Assembly (NCBI GenBank): GCA_036677685.1
Contig: JAVBWA010000027.1
Location: 1-10,402 of the forward strand
Origin: JAQUBU01 sp036677685
GTDB taxonomy: Bacteria; Bacillota; Syntrophomonadia; Syntrophomonadales; Syntrophomonadaceae
Direction of reading: 5' to 3'
DNA: 10,402 nucleotides
Position numbers and translations under genes: made by a program. Below the pieces are notes generated by a model that worked only from the letters and a program-made list of their open reading frames with translations, made no database searches and was not told the origin of the DNA. Position 1 is the first letter of the stretch; each line of letters opens with the position of its first letter. Shown here piece by piece: positions 1-6,584 of the stretch.

Positions 1-687
1 ACCCATGAAAGCACCAATGGCGACACCTTTACCATTGTAAAATTCATTGAACAAGAAGACCCGGTAGATGGTGTACACTGGAACTTCTTGAAATTCCAGT
101 GCATGCACTGCCTGGATCCCGAATGTATGAAGGTATGTCCCCGCCAGGCTTATTCCAAGACCGAATGGGGTGCAACCTTCCATGATCCCGACAAATGCAT
201 CGGCTGCCAGTATTGCACCTTTGCATGTCCGTTCGGAGTTCCGAAATACCGTAAAAGAGAAGATAAGATTACCAAATGCAACCTCTGCGTTGAACGCGTA
301 GAAGACGGCATGACCCCGGCCTGTGCCAGAACTTGCCCGACCGGAGCATTGCAGTTTGGAGAAAGAGACAAACTGATAGAATACGCCGAAGAAAGAGTCA
401 AATTCCTGAGAGCCAATGGCTTCCCCAATGCCACCATTTATGGAAAACTCGAACTGGGCGGGCTCAATAAGCTTTTCGTCCTGACCGAGTCTCCGGATAA
501 ATTTGATCTGCCGGTTAATCCCAAGGTATCAGGCAATACTAACTTCTGGCAGAATTGGGTTCAACCGTATTTCGGCTGGCTTATACCGTTGATGCTGGCT
601 GGTTCTGCAACCAGTTTTGTAACTACCAGGCTCTTAGCCAGTAAACATGGCGGACACGGAGAACATGGTGAAGGGGGGCATGAATAA
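1..687 (+). CDS. fdnH: Formate dehydrogenase iron-sulfur (beta) subunit, FdnH/HybA-like, 5' end missing
   Basis: This subunit carries electrons from the catalytic formate dehydrogenase subunit to the membrane cytochrome b through a chain of [4Fe-4S] clusters. The frame is open from the first base of the window, so the gene begins upstream; 228 residues are visible. Cysteine motifs in order (visible numbering) are CMHCLDPECMKVCP at 34-47, CIGCQYCTFACP at 66-77, and a split motif CNLC at 93-96 with CARTCP at 108-113. Together they supply most ligands for a four-cluster FdnH-type ferredoxin; the first CxxCxxC motif of the family would lie upstream. A single hydrophobic segment at about 190-212 is the expected C-terminal membrane anchor. 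The protein ends in a Gly/His-rich tail with four histidines. The stop TAA shares a base with the ATG of the next gene, so the two are translationally linked. The catalytic subunit probably lies just upstream, outside the window. HybA-like subunits of other molybdoenzymes look similar; the cytochrome and fdhE neighbours favour formate dehydrogenase. Confidence 0.93.
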   Translation, partial: THESTNGDTFTIVKFIEQEDPVDGVHWNFLKFQCMHCLDPECMKVCPRQAYSKTEWGATFHDPDKCIGCQYCTFACPFGVPKYRKREDKITKCNLCVERVEDGMTPACARTCPTGALQFGERDKLIEYAEERVKFLRANGFPNATIYGKLELGGLNKLFVLTESPDKFDLPVNPKVSGNTNFWQNWVQPYFGWLIPLMLAGSATSFVTTRLLASKHGGHGEHGEGGHE

Positions 688-1364
688 TGGCATTAATTCC
701 CGAATACAGAGACGACGTCCCGAGAGTCGAAAGATTTAACTTCCTGGCCCGTTTCTCTCACTGGGGACATACTGTAACCTTCTTGCTCTGTCTCTTTACC
801 GGTCTGGTATTGTTCCTGGATGGAGTCGACTGGCTGGCCGCCATTTTCGGAGGTTACGGTGGTGCCGGACTGGTTCACCGGATTTCCGCAGTTGGTATGA
901 CTATTGTTATAGTCATTGGCATGCTATTTGGCGTCAAGGGAGTCATTGCATGGATTAAGGATCTGTTGCGCTTCGGCATAAATGATATTAAATTTATCAT
1001 GATATTCCCGCTGGAATTCCTGGGCTTCCCGGTAAAGGTTCCGCCCCAGACCAGATTCAACGGCGGTGAAAAAGGCAACTCCATAGTAACTCCGACCTGT
1101 GTATTTTTGCTGGTCTTAAGCGGCTACATCATGTGGTTCCCGGCAATTTTCCCGGCAGGGCTGGTGCGCGTATCCTACTGGACCCATGATATTGCTATGA
1201 TTGGGGCAACCTGTATGGTCTGCATGCATGCTTACCTGGGTTCTTTCCACCCCGGTTCCGGAGAATCCTTCTGGGGCATGTGGAAAGGCACGGTCAGAGC
1301 TGATTGGGCTCAGCACCATCATGCTGTCTGGTATGAAGAGACCTATGGTGACAAAGCCGAATAA
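687..1364 (+). CDS. fdnI: Formate dehydrogenase cytochrome b (gamma) subunit, FdnI-like
   Basis: This is the membrane cytochrome b556-type subunit that takes electrons from the iron-sulfur subunit through two hemes b and exchanges them with the quinone pool. The 225 residues fit the family length. Four hydrophobic segments are visible at about 30-52, 66-88, 133-155 and 169-185. Candidate heme ligands are H25 (in FSHWGH), H64 (LVHR), H167 (WTHDIA) and H181 (CMHAYLG), spaced like those of FdnI. The FNGGEKGNS stretch at 124-132 matches the FNxGxK loop of the family. The ATG overlaps the stop of the preceding gene (TAATG), and an AAGGGGGG ribosome site lies about 8 bases upstream inside that gene. 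A strong hairpin follows 22 bases after the stop, ending the operon. Other b-type anchors, such as those of Ni-Fe hydrogenases, share the fold; gene order supports the formate dehydrogenase call. Confidence 0.92.
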   Translation: MALIPEYRDDVPRVERFNFLARFSHWGHTVTFLLCLFTGLVLFLDGVDWLAAIFGGYGGAGLVHRISAVGMTIVIVIGMLFGVKGVIAWIKDLLRFGINDIKFIMIFPLEFLGFPVKVPPQTRFNGGEKGNSIVTPTCVFLLVLSGYIMWFPAIFPAGLVRVSYWTHDIAMIGATCMVCMHAYLGSFHPGSGESFWGMWKGTVRADWAQHHHAVWYEETYGDKAE

Positions 1365-1386
1365 TATACCTTAAACCCAATAAGAA

Positions 1387-1420
1387 AAAGGGGGAGTGAA
1401 TTCTCCCCCTTTCATTTTAT
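1387..1420 (+). terminator. Rho-independent terminator after the membrane FDH operon
   Basis: A 10-bp perfect stem pairs AAAGGGGGAG (1387-1396) with CTCCCCCTTT (1403-1412), with a 6-base TGAATT loop and a following CATTTTATT tract. It lies 22 bases after the cytochrome b stop codon. The stem is strong, but the U-tract is interrupted. It separates the structural fdh genes from fdhE. Confidence 0.82.
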
Positions 1421-1434
1421 TGTTACTTGTTTTC

Positions 1435-1443
1435 TGGCATAAT
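1435..1443 (+). promoter_or_regulatory. Possible extended -10 promoter for fdhE
   Basis: TGGCATAAT (1435-1443) fits an extended -10 element (TGn followed by CATAAT), about 40 bases before the fdhE start and just after the preceding terminator. No good -35 box sits at the normal distance, which extended -10 promoters can tolerate. The call rests mainly on position. Confidence 0.35.
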
Positions 1444-1483
1444 AAATGAAGAGGATGCAAATATAATTTAAGGAGTGATTCAT

Positions 1484-2308
1484 GTGAACAGGAAGGTTCC
1501 TGTTGATCTGCCCGAAGGATATGTGGATTTTTTCAAGCAATTGGAAAGCTGGCAGAACGAAAAGCAAATTCGCTTGAAGAATGAGTGTGAATTCAAGAAA
1601 TATGATGTATTAGCTTTGCTAGCTGCCAATATGAAGCCTCTTTTAAGGCAGAAGCCTTTTCATCTTCCAATCAGTTTGTACCAGGAACTGTTCACTGAAT
1701 TATGTAGCTTTGTTTCCCAATATCGCCCTGATACTGCTAAATTCATGGAATCCTTAATAAGCAACAGCGAGCAGTTAATTTCTGAACAGATTGTCCAGGA
1801 AGTACTTGCAGAAGAGTCATCTTATTTGCTTGAGAAGTCATCTGAATTAGATGTTCCCGAGGGTCTCTTGGTATTTACTCTTGACCATGCTTTGCGTCCT
1901 TTCTTGCGCTTGTTTGCCAGTTTATACCAGCAGGAACTGACTCAGGATGAATTTCAGAACTGGCAGTTTCCTGCTATCTGCCCTATATGTGCAAGCAAAT
2001 CTCATTTCAGCAGACTAAGGGCTCAGGACGGGCGGCGTATCATGTTTTGCGATCGGTGCTTTTCAGAATGGGAGGCCCGCTATCTTCAATGTGTTCACTG
2101 TGGAAATGATGAACCAACTTCAATTAAGTATTTAAGTATAGAGAACGATGATGCTTACCGGCTCTATACTTGTGAAAAATGCAAGGGATACCTGAAAACC
2201 TTTGATGAAAGAAGTAGTGGACGCAACATTGATCTCTTTATTGCGAATGTAGAAACTATTTACCTTGACATTCTGGCTCAGGAAAAAGGATACACCAATC
2301 ACGATTAA
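1484..2308 (+). CDS. fdhE: Formate dehydrogenase accessory protein FdhE
   Basis: FdhE is a cytoplasmic rubredoxin-like protein that binds the catalytic subunits of formate dehydrogenases and is needed for active enzyme; it is not part of the mature complex. The gene encodes 274 residues from the GTG at 1484. An in-frame GTG at 1475 overlaps the ribosome site AGGAG (1471-1475) and cannot be the start; the chosen GTG lies 8 bases after that site. The C-terminal half has the four CxxC pairs of the family: CPIC at 166-169, CDRC at 189-192, CVHC at 203-206 and CEKC at 230-233, followed by GYLK. The CDRC-FSEW arrangement resembles E. coli FdhE. The N-terminal half is helical with no membrane segment. 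It is read in the same direction as the membrane FDH operon but is bounded by terminators on both sides, so it is probably its own transcription unit. It could serve both formate dehydrogenases flanking it. Confidence 0.92.
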   Translation: MNRKVPVDLPEGYVDFFKQLESWQNEKQIRLKNECEFKKYDVLALLAANMKPLLRQKPFHLPISLYQELFTELCSFVSQYRPDTAKFMESLISNSEQLISEQIVQEVLAEESSYLLEKSSELDVPEGLLVFTLDHALRPFLRLFASLYQQELTQDEFQNWQFPAICPICASKSHFSRLRAQDGRRIMFCDRCFSEWEARYLQCVHCGNDEPTSIKYLSIENDDAYRLYTCEKCKGYLKTFDERSSGRNIDLFIANVETIYLDILAQEKGYTNHD

Positions 2309-2333
2309 TGTAATCCTGAATAAAACCAAAAGT

Positions 2334-2379
2334 GGCTGGCTCGATAGTCTAGATGTCTATCGAGCCAGTCTTTTTTTTT
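2334..2379 (+). terminator. Strong rho-independent terminator after fdhE
   Basis: CTGGCTCGATAG (2336-2347) pairs perfectly with CTATCGAGCCAG (2357-2368) around a 9-base loop. The stem extends by one G-U and one G-C pair at its base and is followed directly by nine T residues (2371-2379). It begins 26 bases after the fdhE stop. This is the clearest terminator in the window. Confidence 0.95.
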
Positions 2380-2447
2380 ATGGCTGGAAAGATAGTAACA
2401 ATAATAGAATATGACGATATGACAAATAATTATAAAGAAGTATAAAT

Positions 2448-2454
2448 GAGGAGG
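2448..2454 (+). promoter_or_regulatory. Strong ribosome binding site that points to a non-standard start codon
   Basis: GAGGAGG is a near-perfect Shine-Dalgarno sequence. Counting 8 bases downstream lands on ATA at 2463, in frame with the permease; 5 bases downstream is ATC at 2460. The frame is open back to the TAA at 2433, yet it holds no ATG, GTG or TTG before 2526. An ATG at 2446 in another frame opens a 6-codon ORF whose TAA (2464-2466) overlaps the ATA. Confidence 0.7.
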
Positions 2455-2462
2455 CAAATATC

Positions 2463-3572
2463 ATAAATCGGCTAATAGGTGGATTATTATTCGGAGGAAC
2501 CATAATAGGAGCCGGAATCCTTGGCTTGCCCTTTGCCCTCGCCCAGGGCGGTTTTCCGCTCGGTACCCTTCTATTGTTGCTGGGCGGGTTTTTCGCCTAT
2601 TTGTCAGCAGCCCAGATAGGAACTCTGGTTTATGCGCAGCAGGATCAATTGCCCCTGCACAGCATAGTAGACAAATACCTGGGGCAAAGTATGTCCTATT
2701 TCACCCTGGGAGCCATTTTGTTATCTTCTTATGGGGCATTAATTGCCTATCCCCTTGCTATAGGGCAAATAACCTCCACACTCTATGATCTTCCCGCCTG
2801 GTTGGGCACCATAATATTTATCGCTATTATGAGCGGCCTGCTTAGCCTTAATTTAAATGATAGCAATAAGATTGATGCTACTATTACACTACTCCTGATG
2901 CTATTACTGCTCTGGGTGGTTTTTCGTTCCCTTCCCCAAATTAAACCAGAGAATTTACTGTCCTGGCATCCATCTCAACTTTTTAAAGCTTTCGGGGTGG
3001 TCATTTTTGCATTTGGTGGTCATGTAGTAATCCCCAATGTAATCTATTATATGGACGTTGAAAAAAACAACGGTATTAAAGTATTGGGATGGGCAATTTT
3101 TGCCGTAGGTCTGTTATATTTGCTTTTTTTTACGGTAAGCACCGGGGTTATGAATGCGGAAGTTACAAGAGTAGCCACTTTGGGACTCGGAAAACATCTT
3201 ACTCCCAGCCTGGCCATAGCCGGTCAGATTTTCGCCGTACTGGCCATTATTACTTCCTTTTTCGGTCTGGCCATTTCCATACGCCTTACTTTTGCCCGGC
3301 AATTCAAGTTAAATCGGTATTACAGCCTGGCTTTAGTCATAATTCCGGTTCTGCTAATCGACTTGTTGCTCAGTTCCAATCCCGCCACTGCTTTTATCAA
3401 AATGCTTAATTATGCCGGAGGTATCGGTTCGGCCCTATATGTTGGTTTTATCCCGGCCATGATCATCGCTGACCAGCGCTACGAATTCAAGGTTCTCTGG
3501 GGCAGAAGAGGTGCCTATCTTGCCTTATTGTTTTATGGACTGGCGATAGTATATACGGTCTTTTTTAGCTGA
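2463..3572 (+). CDS. APC-superfamily amino acid permease (aromatic amino acid permease-like), probable ATA start
   Basis: This is a membrane carrier of the amino acid/polyamine/organocation superfamily, closest in appearance to the Trp/Tyr permease (TyrP-like) branch; the substrate cannot be read from sequence. Starting at the ATA at 2463 it has 369 residues and about 11 hydrophobic segments. Residues 12-25, GTIIGAGILGLPFA, form the glycine-rich broken first helix that binds substrate in this fold. The first ordinary start codon is the TTG at 2526, which would remove that helix and has no ribosome site, so it is very unlikely. A strong GAGGAGG site sits 8 bases before the ATA. Possible explanations are real AUA initiation, coupling to the tiny ORF at 2446-2466, or a small frameshift or sequence error. 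The gene is preceded by the fdhE terminator and followed by its own small terminator, so it appears monocistronic. Nothing ties it functionally to the FDH genes. Confidence 0.82.
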   Translation: MNRLIGGLLFGGTIIGAGILGLPFALAQGGFPLGTLLLLLGGFFAYLSAAQIGTLVYAQQDQLPLHSIVDKYLGQSMSYFTLGAILLSSYGALIAYPLAIGQITSTLYDLPAWLGTIIFIAIMSGLLSLNLNDSNKIDATITLLLMLLLLWVVFRSLPQIKPENLLSWHPSQLFKAFGVVIFAFGGHVVIPNVIYYMDVEKNNGIKVLGWAIFAVGLLYLLFFTVSTGVMNAEVTRVATLGLGKHLTPSLAIAGQIFAVLAIITSFFGLAISIRLTFARQFKLNRYYSLALVIIPVLLIDLLLSSNPATAFIKMLNYAGGIGSALYVGFIPAMIIADQRYEFKVLWGRRGAYLALLFYGLAIVYTVFFS

Positions 3573-3593
3573 GTTTAACAACAAACTCTTTTT
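3571..3593 (+). terminator. Small terminator overlapping the permease stop codon
   Basis: GAGTTT (3571-3576) and AAACTC (3583-3588) form a 6-bp stem with an AACAAC loop, followed by TTTTT (3589-3593). The first two bases of the stem belong to the TGA stop codon of the permease. The stem is AT-rich and short, so termination may be partial. Confidence 0.6.
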
Positions 3594-3602
3594 AGGGAGG
3601 AT

Positions 3603-3632
3603 TTGACTCAACTATTGTAGAACATTGATATA
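3603..3632 (+). promoter_or_regulatory. Possible SigA-type promoter for the DUF389 gene
   Basis: TTGACT at 3603-3608 matches the -35 consensus in five of six positions. GATATA at 3627-3632 (18-base spacer) or TTGATA at 3625-3630 (16-base spacer) can serve as the -10. The site lies between the permease terminator and the DUF389 start at 3659. It probably drives the DUF389-antiporter pair. Confidence 0.5.
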
Positions 3633-3658
3633 AATAAACCGGAAAAAGGAAGATTCTC

Positions 3659-5332
3659 TTGATAAGCCAGTTGTTTAAAAGAGCTATTCATTTCAGACCC
3701 CACCGTACTGTCAAATTGGATAAGGATAATAAAGCCCGCATTTACCGGACCATATGTCAATTATCGCAACCAACCTTATCGTTTTACATACTGGTAGTTT
3801 TATCTACCATAATTGCCTCTTTTGGTCTTTTGGTTGGCAGTACTGCAGTGGTTATTGGAGCTATGCTGGTTGCCCCGCTAATGGGGCCAATATTCGGTAT
3901 AAGCCTGGGAATTTCCAATGGTGACAAGAGATTAATTAAAACCTCGGTTTTTTCCGAAATAATTGGCATAATTACCGCTGTTGCTATAGCCTTACTAATA
4001 GGTTTGATCCCTATTCGTCTGGGTCTGAGTGCCGAAATTCTATCCCGTACCCAACCCACCATTTATGATATAATAATCGCACTATTCTCCGGTTTTGCCG
4101 GTGCCTATGCACTGGTTGATGAAAAAATCAGTTCTGCTTTGCCGGGAGTGGCCATCGCTACGGCACTGGTTCCTCCTCTGGCAAGCTGTGGCATATGTTT
4201 GTCACTTCAACAATGGAACCTGGCTGGTGGAGCTTTTTTGCTCTTTTTTGTGAATTTAATTGCCATTGAGTTGGCAGCTGCTATTGTTTACTGGCTCTAT
4301 CGGCTGGTCGAACTACCCAATAAGGATATAGCTTCATTTAGAGCTTTTTTTCGTCGTTTCTGGCTGAGTATAACTATTCTGGTTTTGGTAGCGATTTTCA
4401 TGACTAAAAGTCTTCAAGATATTGCTGCCAACCGTGCTTTGTCAGAATCCCTCAAAAAGACTATTACCGAGCAAGTTGCTGGTTATACCGGTGCCAGTGT
4501 ATCCAATATCCGCTATCAGTATTCAGGGGCAAAGCTCCAGGTCATGGCTGAAGTTTTAACTCCGCTGGAGATCGACTCAAAGAAAGTTGCGCAAATTGAA
4601 AATAATCTTAAAACCCAGGTAAATAAAAATATTCATTTGATTATACGGTCTATGATTTCTCGTGATTCGGACAACAGCGGTTATGTTTTTATCACCGAAA
4701 ATGAAAAAGCCCGGCGTTTTGAGCAAACTCAAAAAAATTTGTTCTTGTCCAATACATCCAATCTCTTAAAACAAGGATTGATTAATTATCCGGGAAGCAG
4801 CCTAGCAGATATACAAAATGTGGTTGAAAATGGTGTAAACAATCTTAATGCAGTAATCCGGACACCCAGTATCATAACCCCTGAACAGGTTGCGGAACTG
4901 GAAACATATCTGCTTGCCAATCTAAAGCTGCCGATTCATCTTACCATACGCTCGATAATTACACGGGATGTTGATGCCACCAGGTATCTTTATGATGAAG
5001 AAACTGTCGATACCAAGCTCAGTGGAGATGAATTAATCTTCCATACCAACCTGGAGAAAACCCTTGAAGAAGAATTGAAATCTCTTGAGCCTGCGGTAAA
5101 TCTCCTTGAGTTCAATTATGGGCGAAAAGAAGATATCTTTTTAATAGTGGCGAAAATACGCACCCCATTTGTATTCAAACCCGAACAGGTACGCAATATA
5201 GAAAAGGCTCTACAGACTAAAATTGACCCGCAGGCAAAACTAATTATACGTTCTGTTTTAGGCGCTGATGCGACATCGGAGTGGTTCCTGGGAGAATATG
5301 ATGATGCCTTGCTGGACAACGTTTCCAACTAA
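3659..5332 (+). CDS. DUF389 family membrane protein with three C-terminal repeats
   Basis: The function of the DUF389 family is not established. The protein has 557 residues from a TTG start, with AAGGA 8 bases upstream. Residues about 40-230 hold five or so hydrophobic segments and the two family hallmarks, GAMLVAPLMGPI in the second segment and GVAIATALVPPL in a later one; another helix follows at about 243-263. The rest, about 270-537, is hydrophilic and consists of three units of about 100 residues. Each has a helical start, a strand ending in a form of [IL]RTP (TP only in unit 1), a PEQV..IE..L helix (degenerate in unit 1) and a closing [IL]IRS strand. The equivalent positions after the third element are residues 335, 436 and 535. 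The final 20 residues are acidic. It lies 35 bases before the antiporter gene and is probably co-transcribed with it. A transport or ion-related role is a guess from the membrane core and the neighbour. Confidence 0.88.
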   Translation: MISQLFKRAIHFRPHRTVKLDKDNKARIYRTICQLSQPTLSFYILVVLSTIIASFGLLVGSTAVVIGAMLVAPLMGPIFGISLGISNGDKRLIKTSVFSEIIGIITAVAIALLIGLIPIRLGLSAEILSRTQPTIYDIIIALFSGFAGAYALVDEKISSALPGVAIATALVPPLASCGICLSLQQWNLAGGAFLLFFVNLIAIELAAAIVYWLYRLVELPNKDIASFRAFFRRFWLSITILVLVAIFMTKSLQDIAANRALSESLKKTITEQVAGYTGASVSNIRYQYSGAKLQVMAEVLTPLEIDSKKVAQIENNLKTQVNKNIHLIIRSMISRDSDNSGYVFITENEKARRFEQTQKNLFLSNTSNLLKQGLINYPGSSLADIQNVVENGVNNLNAVIRTPSIITPEQVAELETYLLANLKLPIHLTIRSIITRDVDATRYLYDEETVDTKLSGDELIFHTNLEKTLEEELKSLEPAVNLLEFNYGRKEDIFLIVAKIRTPFVFKPEQVRNIEKALQTKIDPQAKLIIRSVLGADATSEWFLGEYDDALLDNVSN

Positions 5333-5367
5333 GACCAGGATAGAATCATGAAAGGAAGATTAAGCAA

Positions 5368-6549
5368 ATGAGTGAAACGAATCTCATTTTTTTCTGGTTG
5401 ATGGTGCTTGCAACCATGGTCGCTATGTTGGGACGCTTCATAAGAATCCCCCATACCATTGCTTTAGTTTTTACCGGTTTTGGGGTTGGTTTTTTAGGCC
5501 TGTTGCCCGGTGCTCATCTAAATCCCCATCTGCTCTTTGCTATTTTTCTACCGCCTATTTTATTTGATGCCGGGATTAACACAAATTTAAATATTCTCAA
5601 AAGACAATGGCTGAGCATAAGTGTTTTTGCTGTACTTGGTACCATTATATCGACTTTTGTAGTGGGATGGGCTGTTCATTATCTTACCGGCATTCCTATC
5701 CTGGTAGGTCTTCTTTTTGGAGCCATCATTTCCCCCACCGATCCAATTTCAGTACTGGCCATATTTAAAAGCTTGGGCATAGATGAGAAATTGTCAAGTC
5801 TTATCGAAGCTGAAAGTCTCTTTAACGATGGTGTGGCAGTGGTCCTCTTTCTAATAATTCAGCAATTGCTGCTTAACAGTGGCGTTTCAGTTATTGAGGG
5901 CGGATTAGAATTTATAAAAACCGTCATGGGTGGTGCTATGATTGGTCTCTTGATTGGTGCTCTGGCTTCGCGGATAACCAGCAAATATGATGATCATCTG
6001 CTGGAAATAATGTTAACCACAGTTGTCGCTTTTGGAGCCTATCTGGCAGCTGAACAAATTCATGTATCCGGGGTATTTGCTGTTGTTTCGGCAAGTCTGG
6101 TAGTAGGAAATTATGGAATGACACACGGCATGACACCGAACTCCCGGATGGCAGTGCTTTCATTCTGGGAATATATCGCTTTCGCCGTTAATTCAATGGT
6201 ATTTTTACTGGTAGGTTTGGAAGAATCCAGTATTCCATTAGGAGCTGCGCTCACTCCAATTATCATTGCTATAGCTGCAGTTCTCCTGGGCCGGGTTGTT
6301 TCGGTATATGGATTGTCTAGCCTGCTGAACCTGGCCGGGCAGGTCATCCCCATGTCTTGGCGTCATGTCCAGGTTTGGAGCGGCCTGCGAGGGGCCTTGT
6401 CAATGGCTATGGTAATTGGTTTAGACCCGTCTATGCCCTATCGGAATCTACTAATAAGCATGACTTTTGCCGTGGTTTTATTTTCATTGGTTGGACAGGG
6501 ACTTAGTATTAAAGCCCTGGTGCTGCGCTTAGGGCTAAGCAAGTCATAA
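5368..6549 (+). CDS. CPA1 family Na+/H+ antiporter (NhaP-like), short form
   Basis: This is a cation/proton antiporter of the inner membrane that exchanges Na+ (or K+) for H+. The 393 residues form about 12 hydrophobic segments. Family motifs are clear: FLPPILFDAG near residue 63; SPTDP at 122-126; ESLFNDGVAVVLF from 149, where N153-D154 is the ion-binding pair; and SGLRGALSMA, where R341 is the conserved arginine of the late helix. There is no C-terminal cytoplasmic tail or TrkA domain, unlike many longer CPA1 members. The ATG at 5368 is preceded by AAAGGAAG (5351-5358). The gene follows the DUF389 gene by 35 bases with no terminator between, suggesting one operon. Ion specificity cannot be read from sequence. 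In an energy-limited anaerobe it could balance sodium and proton gradients, but that is inference. Confidence 0.93.
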   Translation: MSETNLIFFWLMVLATMVAMLGRFIRIPHTIALVFTGFGVGFLGLLPGAHLNPHLLFAIFLPPILFDAGINTNLNILKRQWLSISVFAVLGTIISTFVVGWAVHYLTGIPILVGLLFGAIISPTDPISVLAIFKSLGIDEKLSSLIEAESLFNDGVAVVLFLIIQQLLLNSGVSVIEGGLEFIKTVMGGAMIGLLIGALASRITSKYDDHLLEIMLTTVVAFGAYLAAEQIHVSGVFAVVSASLVVGNYGMTHGMTPNSRMAVLSFWEYIAFAVNSMVFLLVGLEESSIPLGAALTPIIIAIAAVLLGRVVSVYGLSSLLNLAGQVIPMSWRHVQVWSGLRGALSMAMVIGLDPSMPYRNLLISMTFAVVLFSLVGQGLSIKALVLRLGLSKS

Positions 6550-6584
6550 ACTGTATTTATATTAGAGCAAACAAGTTTGGCATA

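Noticed and set aside
2380..2447. A promoter or riboswitch before the permease
   Set aside because: The region is AT-rich with TATAAA-like boxes but no -35 at the right distance, and it is too short for a typical riboswitch.
3089..3409. A 106-codon + strand frame inside the permease gene
   Set aside because: It is an out-of-frame reading of the permease, which has clear membrane-segment composition in its own frame.
6550..6584. A terminator between the converging antiporter and citrate synthase genes
   Set aside because: Only a 4-5 bp CAAAC/GTTTG inverted repeat with almost no loop is present and no T-tract follows; not convincing.
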